DNA of 64,000 nucleotides from Hsuehochloa calcarea (Eukaryota; Streptophyta; Magnoliopsida; Poales; Poaceae): contig CM070602.1 of the NCBI GenBank assembly GCA_036346395.1, forward strand, positions 21,399,098 through 21,463,097. Reading direction: 5' to 3'. Of the stretch, positions 12,001 to 21,178 are shown in pieces. Numbering within the stretch: the stretch's first letter is position 1; every line of letters begins with the position of its first letter. The notes under the pieces are model-generated. The model ran no database searches. It was not told where the DNA came from and worked only from the letters and a program-made list of their open reading frames with translations. The position numbers were made by a program, and so were the translations under genes.

Positions 12001-13538
12001 ATTAAAACATAAATGAGGACTTTTTATGTACAACTTGAAACACTTTCTCATTAAATGGATTGCATGCAACTATGAGAGAATTGGATTGCATCATTATTTG
12101 CTCAGGATTGGATTGATTATTTAATCCTATACTTTCAAATCATTTAGTGACGCGATATGATTAATAAGAGATACGAAAAAGTATTTGCTAATAGTTTGTT
12201 CAACGACACATGTTTCATATGTATGATTACTAGTATCAATATACTGGCATTTGTTTGGCCAGGACTAGCCGACCAAGTCCAACTTTCATATTTCTGCTAA
12301 AAATACTAGCTCCTAAGGGTAGCTCATGTAACTAGAAAGCTATCCTTCTAGGAGGTGGAGTCATGTAACTAGAAAGCTATCCTTGGAAAATCAAGCTTTT
12401 TATGTACAACTTGAAACACTCTCATTAATATTTGCATTATTCCAAATTTAAATTTGCTAATTACCATTTTCACCATTTTCCGGTTTTCCCGGTTTTTCCT
12501 TTTTTCTGTTCTACGCAGAATCGTCCGAGAAAATCCATATTCAAATTTTGAAATTTGAATTCGGGCCGGTTTTTTTTAATTTACGATGTAGGCGGTTCTG
12601 ATCGCATCGCCATCGGTAGGATTTTCCCGCACAGAGATTTCAATCCCTGATCCGGGCAACCTAGGTAGCCAAAACTGAGAGCAAATCAAAACTGTAAAAG
12701 AAGTACACACAGACAATAGAGACCATAAGAGTGTGCCACAAACAAAATTAAAACCACAAGAATGATTATACAAAACTTACACGCGTGCCTAGTTCAATTT
12801 ACTCTTCTGGATGATTCCGTAAAACCATTCTCCAACAGCCTCGGCAAGAACTAGCATGTTCTTTTTTCTCGAGGAGCAAGGACTAGCATCTAACCTCCTA
12901 CAGTGCAGAACGGAACGTACGAATGAAACTCCTAAAAGGCAGCACTGCTATCACAAAGGACATACAGTAGATGCCCAAATGCCCCAAACTCATCCCGAAG
13001 TTTCAAAGATCACAACATTCAGGCAGAATTACACATCTCAAACTACAAGGCATCCATGTCCCAATCGAAATCCTATACACCTTGAAGAATCACAAGCTAC
13101 ACTAGACACGGAATTATACAGGAAATTTAACTAAACTAAATACGCATACACCAATACATACGTATACTGACATGAGTATACGCACCTTGGTGGCCTCGAT
13201 GGCGATGCCACGCTCGAAGAAGATGGGGGCGGCGTGGGCGAAGACGCGCCGGAATCCTCGAAGCACGGCCACCCGGAATCCCTCTAGATCCGGGAACGTG
13301 CTCCTCGCGCTCCGCTCTGCCATTTGGGGCCTCGAAATGTTAGGTCTAAGGTTAGGGTTCGGAGAACTGAGCGCTGACGGTGACAGCTGCAGTGCTGCTC
13401 ACCGGATAGGAGGGAACCGAAGCCGACGACGGAGACGCGGCCGCCGGGGGAAGCGACGGCGGCGAAGTCCGCGGCGGACGTCAGCTCGGGGAAGGAGCTG
13501 CCGCCGCTGCTGGTGGCGGACGAGGAGGGAGGAGGCAT
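3081..13538 (-). CDS. Gamma-glutamylcyclotransferase-fold conserved plant protein, 8 exons, frameshift in last exon
   Basis: Eight exons read in order on the minus strand: 13538-13403, 13316-13186, 5136-5059, 4951-4907, 4740-4696, 4579-4528, 3774-3678 and 3245-3081. All junctions are GT-AG and phases fit through exon 7. The N-terminus after a Ser-rich stretch has VVGFGSLLSERS (residues 38-48), the glycine-rich substrate loop typical of gamma-glutamylcyclotransferase/AIG2-like proteins. It is followed by GFRRVFAH, AFIERENEF (about 118-126, possible acidic catalytic region), ARYSDEEYF and IEKIWRDDILPCRLYLRH. The C-terminus is DRKTTIREYLATTGAG to RYGG. The substrate is unknown. Summed exon length is 749 nt, one short of a whole frame: a run of four A (plus-strand T 3229-3232) seems to have lost one base, and reading on gives a stop after about 15 residues. 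Intron 2 is 8.05 kb and contains a copia element. The family assignment is by motif only. Confidence 0.75.
6011..6142 (-). repeat. 3' LTR of copia element A
   Basis: About 132 bp matching 11426-11537, including the shared TAGATTTGTGAATG end and the ACTCAACA end. The terminal TGTAG of the other LTR reads CGGTAG here, so the terminus is mutated. A short CAATACTCAA unit is repeated three times, making it longer than the 5' LTR. Confidence 0.8.
6187..6800 (-). pseudogene. RNase H domain of element A
   Basis: Two overlapping minus-strand frames (6792-6514 and 6513-6187). They cover HTRPGISYAVSVVSGYMHDP and SGYCVFMGENLVSWRSKKQ, then ANAEYRSM, LWCDNQSAINIANNP and VEMDRFFIKERL, ending near the LTR. 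These are the conserved copia RNase H blocks. The frame changes at about 6514. The link to the RT domain is cut by a solo LTR insertion at 6801-7084. Confidence 0.8.
6801..7084. mobile_element. Solo LTR nested in element A, TSD AATGA
   Basis: A 284-bp insertion that starts TGTGAGAAAA and ends CTCTAACA, flanked by the direct repeat AATGA (6796-6800 and 7085-7089). Removing it and one repeat rejoins the RT-RNase H reading of element A. It contains a perfect 18-bp inverted repeat, 7014-7031 against 7051-7068, with a 19-bp loop. The TG..CA ends and 5-bp duplication fit a solo LTR or a miniature LTR element. The family is unknown. Confidence 0.7.
7085..8218 (-). pseudogene. Reverse transcriptase region of element A
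   Basis: Minus-strand remains. 8218-7787 holds the end of the integrase linker and the start of RT (WHEAMLEELTALEKNKTWEF, then CKWVYTVKQDP). 7528-7085 holds the catalytic YVDDIVITGDD and LRYFLGIEIERSPKGIVLSQRKYV. The frame is lost between 7787 and 7528, and the domain ends at GRLI where the solo LTR is inserted. It is non-functional as it stands. Confidence 0.8.
8566..9153 (-). pseudogene. Integrase core of element A
   Basis: One 195-residue minus-strand frame. It has FITFIDCHTRMTWIY, the second catalytic Asp in IIRTDNGTEYM and the Glu in PPQNGVAERKNRHLLEV, so the D,D(35)E core is visible. It overlaps the upstream gag-protease frame in another phase near 9150, so a frameshift separates protease from integrase. 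Confidence 0.85.
9087..10806 (-). pseudogene. Gag and protease of element A
   Basis: Gag starts in the 10806-10558 frame (YLSWSRRALLILRTKGLESF), continues at 10561-10337, then in a 417-residue frame 10340-9087. That frame includes the CCHC knuckle CFNCGETGHLSRNCP and the protease motif WIIDSGASTHVTG (catalytic DSG intact), followed by the HxxxC-type pre-integrase region (MSKLICDACEFGKHIRSSY). Two frameshifts divide gag. Gag would coat the RNA and the Asp protease would cut the polyprotein. Confidence 0.85.
10836..11413 (-). other. GC-rich leader of element A
   Basis: About 580 bp between the primer site and gag. It is GC- and CT-rich, unlike the AT-rich coding part. It holds a 31-bp direct duplication (10897-10927 and 10948-10978) and several imperfect copies of a CGCMSCAGC-AAGC type unit. 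Long open frames exist on both strands but look like compositional artefacts. It may be host-derived sequence captured by the element. Confidence 0.5.
11414..11425 (-). other. Primer-binding site of element A
   Basis: On the minus strand this reads TGGTATCAGAGC, directly next to the LTR end ACA. It is the Met-tRNA-complementary primer site shared by plant Ty1/copia elements. Confidence 0.88.
11426..11537 (-). repeat. 5' LTR of copia element A
   Basis: A 112-bp terminal repeat with TG..CA ends, matching 6011-6142. The primer site abuts it on the left, so it is the 5' LTR of this minus-strand element. Confidence 0.82.
12020..12420. repeat. Interleaved direct repeats in host intron
   Basis: A 25-bp unit beginning CTTTTTATGTACAACTTG occurs at 12020-12044 and 12396-12420. 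Inside the interval a 24-bp unit beginning TCATGTAACTAGAAAGC occurs at 12324-12347 and 12361-12384. No coding capacity. They may be remains of a small transposon or local duplications. Confidence 0.55.
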
Positions 13539-14847
13539 GAGGCAGCTGCGGCGGCGGGTGGACGGCAGCGAGGGCTCCGGCGATCGCCGGAGACGGAGGT
13601 GGGGAGCAGGGAGGGGCAGGAGGAGGGTGTGGCGGTGTGGGGCGTTGGATTTTGATCGGACGGTTGGGAGTGGGCCGAGGCTTAGGCCGGAAGCGATGCC
13701 GCGCATTATTGGCGCAGGGAGGCGGCCACCGGTTGTGTGCTGCAACTTCAAGTATGGTATTATACTTCGCTGTCGCTTAGCCACTATGTAAATTCTTATT
13801 TCTCTTGGTTATCCTGATATGGCTTTGATAGGCAAAGGAAGTGATTGTTTCGGCTTTGGCTTCCGGATTTCGACCGGAAAAGTCGGAAGTCGAACTAAAT
13901 GGTCAGCTTTAGGAAAAGGCTTTCTCAGAGACCAGAAGTCGTCTTAATATGAAAAGGTTGAAAACCGAAAGCCGCCACGGGGTAGCTTTCCGCGGCTTCC
14001 CACCACCTCTCTTTCGTATTTACCCTTTGAGTTCACTGGTATTTACCCGCGTCTTGCCATCGCATAAATAACCCTCCATCGGCTCCCCCCCCCCAGCCCC
14101 TACTACTCTTCCCTCTTCCCCGCTCTCCTCGCCTGCGCCCGAGCCCTCCTCCTCCTCCTCCATGGCCCCACCTCCTCCCACTCCTCTCTCTTCCCAGTGC
14201 TCCACCCTCCTCCCCTGCGCTCCTCCCGCGGCCCTCCTCTCCCGGCGCTGACCTCCTCCCCGCCGGCCTCGCCCGGGTCCAGATCGGGATCCTGGATCCC
14301 TCCAGCGGCAGTCGGCCTCCTCCTCCCTCCTCCCGCGATCGTCGCCCTCCTCCTCCGTTCTTCCGCGTGTACCTCCTCTCCCGGGCGGCTTTGTATTGTT
14401 CTCTTTTTTTCCTTTTTTTCGATGCAATAATTGTTGCTGAATGAAATAATTGTTTGGGAATAATTGTTGTAGTCATTATTCACTGTATTTTTTTCTTTTT
14501 TTTTGATGTAATAATAAATTGTGTGTATTCATTATTGTTGTAAAATGAAATAATTGTTGTATTCATTATTCATTGTAATGATTACTTATTGTAATAATTA
14601 TTTATGTAATAATAATTTATTGTAACAAATGTTTATTATAATAATTATTGTTAAATACACTAATTGTGGTTTATTGCGTTGTTTACGGTATATCGTCCTT
14701 AATCGCGGCCAATTACGTTAGTCGTCGTTAATAGTCATCAATTATCGTTAAATGTTGTTAATTGCGTTAAACTGCATCAGACAAGCTATTACCATTCTCA
14801 GGGGCATTTCAGACATTTCTCATCTCGGAAGCTGCAGCCAGCCTACC
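13539..14847. other. Promoter side of the cyclotransferase-like gene and low-complexity DNA
   Basis: 13539-13830 is the probable promoter and 5' UTR side of the minus-strand gene. 13835-14000 is rich in GGCTTT/CGGAAG motifs reminiscent of small DNA transposon ends. 14040-14400 is a CT-rich low-complexity block including a ten-C run, and 14430-14760 is an ATTATTGTTG-type AT-rich block. Long open frames in the CT/GA-rich part encode only Arg/Gly/Glu-rich sequence, and I do not call them genes. Confidence 0.4.
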
Positions 14848-17800
14848 AGTAACATCCCAATTTTCAAGGCTTTTAAACATTTTCAAAATAAAAACAATCA
14901 TTTGAATTTTATTGAGTTGTTAAAGTTTAACTTGAAATTTTGGAAATTAAAATTAATTTAAATGACTAAACCAAACTTTAATTAAGTTAAAACTTGATTT
15001 ATTTTGTTTTTTTGGAATTTAAAGTCAAAAATATTATTTAAAGTATTTTCCTTGGAATTTCTAGATTTAAAAAGGGTTTTTTCTTTTTCCCAAAATTAAA
15101 AATAATTTATCTACAAAATTAAAAGGCATCTTATGGTTTTATATCATTTTATTAAGTTCCAATTGACTCAAGGAATTTATGTGTATTTTTATTGAATTTT
15201 TGGACTTTATTTAATATTTTCTAAAAACCTATTTCTTTTTTCTCGATTTCTGTAAATAAAAAATCTATTTAAATTCATGTTCCTCTGTTTGGGCCAAAAT
15301 CCCGTCAGCCCGTTCCCTGCGCGCTAGAACGCTCCACCTCCCACTCTCGCCCTTACCGGCAGGTGGGCCCCACTTGTCGGCGCCTCCCTCGTGTGGTCAC
15401 CGTCTCCTTCCTCTCTCCCTTGCTGCCAGCACCCACCTTCTTCCCCGACACGACGAAAGTCATCGCCTCTTGCGTGAATCCTGCCTTTTTTCCCATGGCA
15501 GCATGCGCATTTAATTGCCCGTCTTTCGCCGCACCAACCCCCTCTGTTCTTTCTCCTCCCCACCTGCTCATGTCTCGTCCCCATCGCAGCCCTTGTCCCG
15601 TGTCGTCCAGATCTCCAACCATGCCGCGAAGCTTCTCCAATACTCCTCCTTCCTCTATAAATGGAGCATCATGACCCCCTCTTGCTTTTCCCAACTCTCC
15701 CCCTTTGTCTCACCCCGTCCTCGCCGCTATCCGCCGGTCGTAGCTCGCGCCTCCGCCTCTAGCACTGCCGTTGAAGCTCTCCGCCTTCGTGGTTGCCTTC
15801 GTTGGCTTCGCAAGGGCGCGTTCGACCCCGTCGCACCTTCTCATCGCTAAAACGTCGCTGGAGCTCTAGCGCCGCCGCAAGCCGGATCTCGTCACCGCTC
15901 TTCCTCTCGCCATCGGTCACTCTGTCGAGCCTCGCCGTTGAAACCGTGCGCCTTGGGTTTGCCTCGCTCCCCTCTCCCCGTTGCCACCTTCACCGCCACT
16001 CGCTGTGGCGCGTAGCATCGGCGAGTCATCGGGTCCGAAGAGCTCTATCGCTAGACTTCACCGTGCTGCTGCTTCAGGCTGTGGTCGAACCCTCCTTCCA
16101 ATCAGGTGTAGTCGAACCTCCTTTCGACCACGTGTAGTTGAACCAGTGAATAGTAGCTGAAACCCTATTGTTGGATTTTCTCTTCCAGCAGAAATGGTTT
16201 ACGCTATATCTTTCGCATTCGAACTCCAAATCAAATAATTCTTGTTTCTAAATCCATCTAAATTCAGTGCCTTTCATTTGGTTATAGTTTGGATTTTTTA
16301 TTTTATTTGGAATTATTTTAGTTATTTGGCTCTTTTCATGTGTATAAATTCCGGCATTTCCGAAGAATTCTTAGACCCGACGACCGAAGCGTCTCAACTC
16401 TTCAACGAAGGTAAGTCGTAGACGTTTGATCATGTCGTACCCATTTTCTAAAATTATATTATTTTTATATCAACATGCATAGCTAGTTTTATAATAACTG
16501 CTTTCGAAAATAGTTAAATACCTAATTGTCATTATACCACCTTGAATAATTGCTATTGACATATTCCCTTGAATGACATAAATCCTTGGACACCATAGGT
16601 TGGGTTAATTTTAGTTTGACATATTTATTTACCGATATGGGTACCATATTATGCTTAGTCATGCTTTAGTTACGATGGGGTTCATGATCACATGTTCATA
16701 AATGATTAAACTTGACATAATGATATATGGAATTGGTGTGATGCCACTGTTGTGCAGCTGTGGTGCGAGGTCACAGTTGTGTTAATTGTGGTGCGATGTC
16801 GTCGTTATAAAATATTGTGCCATGGAAAGGGTTGTCATTGGCTTGTGTGAACAAAATGATTTATACTCGGCGAGTGATCGTGCAGTAAAAGGGGTGCGGG
16901 AGACACATTTTGGGTGCAGGAGGCACATGGGATGAGGTAGTATTGACTGAGTAGTCACTAAGGACTTAACTTTGTGCTTCATTGATCTGAGCCATACATA
17001 CAACCACAAGTCTATTTATGAGGTGAACCTGACCAATTAATTAGCAATATTTTATTCGGTTATGTTTTGGTTAATTATGGAACAAGAGGGGGCCGCGCAT
17101 GGTGAAACTTTAGCGAGCATCACCGAGTCAAAATAGAGCTTTGTAAAAGCCATGCGATAGTCTCTCCTTGATTCACATGTATAAGGAAACGTATGTTTTT
17201 ATTAAGATGATTATCTCTTGTGGGTCAAGCTGTACAACCTTTGCAAATTGTTAAAAACTATTTAAATAGTCGTGTCCCCGGTTATGAACAATGCCTAGTG
17301 ATTTCACACGACAGGTGGATTTTCATAAAAATATTAGAATGGTTTGGTTGATAAGTGATCTGGTTGTTGGTTGATGGTTGGGAAGTGAACGAGGTGTTTA
17401 CTAGTTGTTTCAAAGAACTTGTTTACTTGTGTACTTAACCTTTTAAATTATGTTATTCAAATTATTTACTGTCAATACTGCTTTATGCAAAATAGCCATA
17501 AAGTTATCTTTGTCAAGCCTTGCGTGAATACTATTTGCATACATTTTCCTACGACTTGCTGAGTACTTTATGTGCTTACGGCTATACGTCATTTGTTGAT
17601 CAGTCCCCGCAGAAGAACCAGGTAACGCATAGTTCTACAATGAGAAATATTTTAAAGACTATGCGAACTAGGTCGTGCTCTCCCCTCGATTGCCTATGGG
17701 CATGTCGGATCGCTACCACGAGCTGTTTCATTCCGCTGCAAGTTTACTCTGATGTCTTAAGCCCGACGTAGCAAACTCTATAAGACTTGACCATAAGATC

Positions 17801-17958
17801 GTTTTGCTACTAAGTAGTATTATTTTGTCTACTTCTTAGCTACCTTGTTGTATGAATATGATTTCATTGATATTGCAAACTGTATGGACTAGCTACTGAT
17901 CATGAGACTAGTTCAGAATACACAGAGGGCTTGGGTCCAACGACCCGGGGTCCCGACA
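14848..17958 (+). mobile_element. Solo LTR, Ty3/gypsy-like, 3.1 kb, TSD CTACC
   Basis: A 3111-bp block starting AGTAACATCCCAATTTTC and ending GGGTCCCGACA, flanked by CTACC on both sides (14843-14847 and 17959-17963). The usual first base pair TG reads AG here, so that end is mutated. Its first 550 bp resemble the sequence starting at 63457 (TGTAGCGTCCCGC...). No gag or pol lies inside. Length and the TGTAACATCCC-type start resemble grass gypsy LTRs of the long-LTR type. A solo LTR arises by recombination between the two LTRs of a full element. Confidence 0.72.
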
Positions 17959-18359
17959 CTACCTAAAAGCCAAACAACTATACACCAAAACTCTTCAGCC
18001 CAGCAGTTTAGCCCTGTTGTATAACTGAAAACCGCTTTTCAAAAAGCACATCCGTTCCAAATAGACCCTAAGGTTCATGTTGAGCTTTTGGTTTTCGGAA
18101 TTTTTGTTAGACAAAGACCACAACTCCTGTAAAATAGGTTACTCTAGCATCAATTTACTCATCGTCATTTTGGTCAGTCTGGCTGAGGAACGTAATTAGT
18201 TGGATCATTAGTCGTCACCACCTTATGCCTCGTAAACACAATGCTACCAGAACGAGACCATCCAAGAAAAAAAAAAAAATGACCTTTCGATGGAGCACCT
18301 CATCATGTGATTAACACTTCATCGAACAAAACTTGCACTATCCCAGTGGACAGCTATCG
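17959..18359. other. Non-coding spacer
   Basis: AT-rich sequence after the solo LTR. The first 100 bp (AAAAGCCAAACAAC ... AAATAGACCCTAAGG) look like the far end of a small DNA transposon into which the LTR inserted. I see no gene. Confidence 0.35.
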
Positions 18360-18658
18360 TGAAGTATATTGTCCAACTTTTCTCATCAGTTTAAGTCTTT
18401 TGATGAACTGATTGGTGCATACAACTCAATATAAAATTTGAGCCAAGAGGTCCTCAGTTCAAGACCTAGCTAACACATTTAAAATAATAACAATCATGGG
18501 CCACTTTTAATCCTCATCTCAGGCCTAGAGCAACTTAGATGTGAGAGGTAGTGAGGGAGCGTTAAAGTATATTGGCTATTTTTCATATCAGTTTAAGCTT
18601 TTAGGTGAATTAATTGATGTAGCTTTTAGGTGAATTAATTGATGTATACAACTCAATA
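18360..18658 (+). mobile_element. TRIM-like miniature LTR retrotransposon (candidate)
   Basis: Two direct repeats, 18360-18431 and 18560-18658, share AAGTATATTG, ATCAGTTTAAG and TACAACTCAATA. Between them are a degenerate primer-site-like stretch (TTTGAGCCAAGAGGTCCTCAGTTCAAGACC at 18437-18466 in outline, tRNA-like) and a purine-rich GAGAGGTAGTGAGGGA just before the second repeat. The second repeat is longer because of a perfect 25-bp tandem duplication (18596-18620 and 18621-18645). No target duplication found. A tRNA-derived SINE is the alternative. Confidence 0.45.
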
Positions 18659-19292
18659 GCAATAGGTTATCCTCAATGATCCACCCTCTTGCTGGTTCCT
18701 TATGGTTGGTCAGTCGAGCTGCGGCTAGACCTATTCAAATGCCGGGCTAGGCTGGGCTTGGAAAAGCCCGGTCTTTAATGGCCAAGCTGAAGCCTAGCCT
18801 GATCCGAAGATAGAAAAAGGCCGATTTCCTCCTTTTCGATTTTAAAAATTAAAAGTATTTCCCCCTAATAAACTATTATTTTCAAAATTTTCCTGAATAA
18901 AAAATATATTTTTAATCCTTTATTTTATCTAATCGGGCTTTATCAAGCTCTAGACCAGGCTTGCAAGCTGGAAATTGGGGATCAAGCTCGGCCCGACGTC
19001 AAACCCAGCCCAGCCCAAGCATGAAAAAATCGAGCCAGCCCATGAACAGATCTATCTACCACAAACTATAGGCGACGGTATCTTCGCCTCCTCACCTCTC
19101 ATCCTGGTTAACAGTTTCGACTCTTGTTTATTGTTTCGGCCTGGAACGTTGGCACTACCTAAGTTTTCTCCTTGGTTCATGAAAATTCATCTAGTAGTAA
19201 AAGATGGTGATGGTGTACCTAATAAATCCCACACTTGAAGTATTTCTGTGTATCCACTAAAAAACTATTTAAATGGTTATGGAAAAATTTAG
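18659..19292. other. Spacer with hAT-MITE-like sequence
   Basis: 18731-19070 has GGGCTAGGCTGGGCTTGG on the left and CAGCCCAGCCCAAGC on the right. These are imperfect inverted ends of the kind seen in small grass hAT elements, around an AT-rich middle. I found no matching 8-bp target duplication, so this is tentative. The block ends at the TTTAG target site of element B. Confidence 0.35.
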
Positions 19293-21119
19293 TGTGGATA
19301 TCATGGGGATATGCTCCAGATCATTGTTTCATCTAGTCGTTTCACAAGGTTTTCGACAAAGTTCAGGCTTTCTGGACAGGGGCGGTCCGACCGGCCATAG
19401 CATGGCGGTCCGACCGGTCCCAAATCGGTCGGACCGGCCATGTCTGTGATCGGACGGCCGTGACCAAAGAGTGTCAGAATGTGCTGGGCCAAAAATAGAG
19501 GGTGTAGGTAAGTGAGGGGATCCCAATGCACTTGGTCTCATAATTTTTGGAGTCCCCAAGCAAAAGTTCTATTCGTTTTAAATTTCCAGAAAGTTTCAGA
19601 ATTTCAGGGCTTGAAATTCGGCTAAGTCCCTTGTGGCGGTCCGACCGGCTCACAGGGAGCGGTCCGACCGCCGGCGATAGGCGACGATCGGCTCACAATG
19701 AGCGATCCGACCGTTAGAGATGGTCCGACCGACCACGAGGCGGTCGGACCGATTTCCACTTATGCATCGACCAACTTCGTGGTGATCTTAATTTGTTGGG
19801 TCAAGTTCATTGGTTTCATGGAATATGTATTGCATGATGCATGTTTTGACTAACATGGGTCAAGTTGTAAAGAACTTGTTTCCGAATTCGTGTTTGCTTG
19901 TCTATGGTTGTGAATGTTGCTTGGTGATCAACGACGGTCAACGGCGAGGAAGATCGGGACTAGGCTTGGAGAGCTGATGTCCAGAATGATCGACGATGCC
20001 GGGTGAGGTCAATGACTCAAGCGTGACGCAAGATGGACAAGGGTGATCTATTAGCAAATCTGAGGCACAAGATGACGCTAGGTGAAGTTTATTTAGGTCA
20101 AAAGGTTAAAGACGGCGCTTTGCGAAGCGTGCGTGTGTGACCCGTTTGTTAGTGGGCCTTAACGGGAGCCCAATAAAGTCAAACCCTAGAAGTTCTAGGC
20201 CTCTACTATAAATAGGAGGAGGAGGTGGCTGCACCACCTCTCTCGCCTCTTTTATGTTTCAAAACCCTAATTGGCTTAGGGGGAGTTGAGGTGGAAGCTA
20301 GGGCTCTTGATGGTTTGAGGTGATTTTCGTGATCTTGGATTGACCAATGTTCCTTGATGGAGTGGGTGTAATCCAGCATCAATCACGAATTTAATCTATG
20401 CAAGGTTTGCTTGAGATAACTCTCTTTTCGTTCTTGCTTTCAATTTTGTGATTTTATGGCTTTCTTTGATCCGTGAAGTTTTGATTGATTTCTTCACATG
20501 GTAAAGCTTGCTGTGACATGTGGGAACCCATCTAGGATCATCTTGATCATCAATCACCCACGAGCAAGCATTAGGATCAAGTTTTCGTTTTTACCCGGTT
20601 TTAGACCTTCTCTTACTTAAACGATAATTGATCAGGATCTAGCCAAGAACTATCATAATTGTTGATTGGAATAGACCCTTAATATCATATAGAAGGTGTG
20701 TACCAAGTTTCATCAAGTTTGGAGTTGAGAATCAAAAGTTAGATCTATTTGCAACTTCGTCATCGGCCGTTTCTTCTTTTCGAGCCCAGCCGTCCGACCG
20801 CCTCACCACCACCGATCCGACCGATTTAGCGTTGGTCCGACCGCCGGATATAACAGGTGTCGACCGCCAGAAAATCGGTTCGACCGGTCAAGTCCAGAGG
20901 TCAGACCGCCAGTGCACTGTGTTGCTTTAATCTTTGATGATTTTGTCATATTGCTTAGGGGATTAATTTGAATTCAATACTAGTCTTCCGCTGTACTAGT
21001 ATATTGATCTTCATAGCTTCCTCATAGCTATTGGAGTGAAATTGTGTTGAATTCATAATTTGTGAAAAAGTGAGCGTGCTCCTATTCACCCCCCCTCTAG
21101 TCGCCTTTTTCGTGCAACA
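19293..21119 (+). repeat. 5' LTR of element B
   Basis: 1827 bp. Carries clusters of the palindromic unit GGTCCGACCG and its relatives at 19382-19440, 19628-19755 and 20790-20900, including a perfect 10-bp inverted pair 19407-19416/19426-19435. A TATA box lies at 20207. It ends CAACA next to the primer site. Confidence 0.9.
20207..20214 (+). promoter_or_regulatory. LTR TATA box, element B
   Basis: TATAAATA preceded by CTCTAC and followed by GGAGGA. The same position and context recur in every Sirevirus LTR of this window, so it is the likely start region of the genomic RNA. Confidence 0.65.
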
Positions 21120-21121
21120 AG

Positions 21122-21134
21122 TGGTATCAGAGCC
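21122..21134 (+). other. Primer-binding site of element B
   Basis: TGGTATCAGAGCC two bases after the LTR end CAACA. Met-tRNA-type primer site. Confidence 0.88.
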
Positions 21135-21178
21135 CGGTTAGTTCAATCTTGATCTTAACCAGTCACTGAACTTAGGCG

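Larger units (their letters stand above)
5137..13185 (-). other. 8.05-kb intron 2 of the cyclotransferase-like gene, hosting a copia element
   Basis: The donor is GTGCGT (plus-strand AC at 13184-13185) and the acceptor TTGTAG lies just before 5136. The flanking exons are both in phase 0. About 5.5 kb of the intron is copia element A (6011-11537), in the same transcriptional orientation as the gene. The rest (5137-6010 and 11538-13185) is AT-rich. GTATC/GATAC-rich repeat sequence occurs on both sides of the insertion (about 5595-5750 and 11745-11830). Confidence 0.75.

Noticed and set aside
14020..14483. Three overlapping minus-strand frames of 126-147 residues
   Set aside because: They are Arg/Gly/Glu-rich translations of a CT/GA low-complexity block, open in all three phases, without splice or start context.
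18437..18466. tRNA-like sequence as a tRNA gene
   Set aside because: Only part of a B-box-like and primer-site-like stretch; no cloverleaf or anticodon arm could be formed.
19380..19760. Regularly repeated GGTCCGACCG units as a CRISPR-like array
   Set aside because: Units are irregularly spaced, palindromic, occur in both orientations and lie within retrotransposon LTRs of a plant genome.
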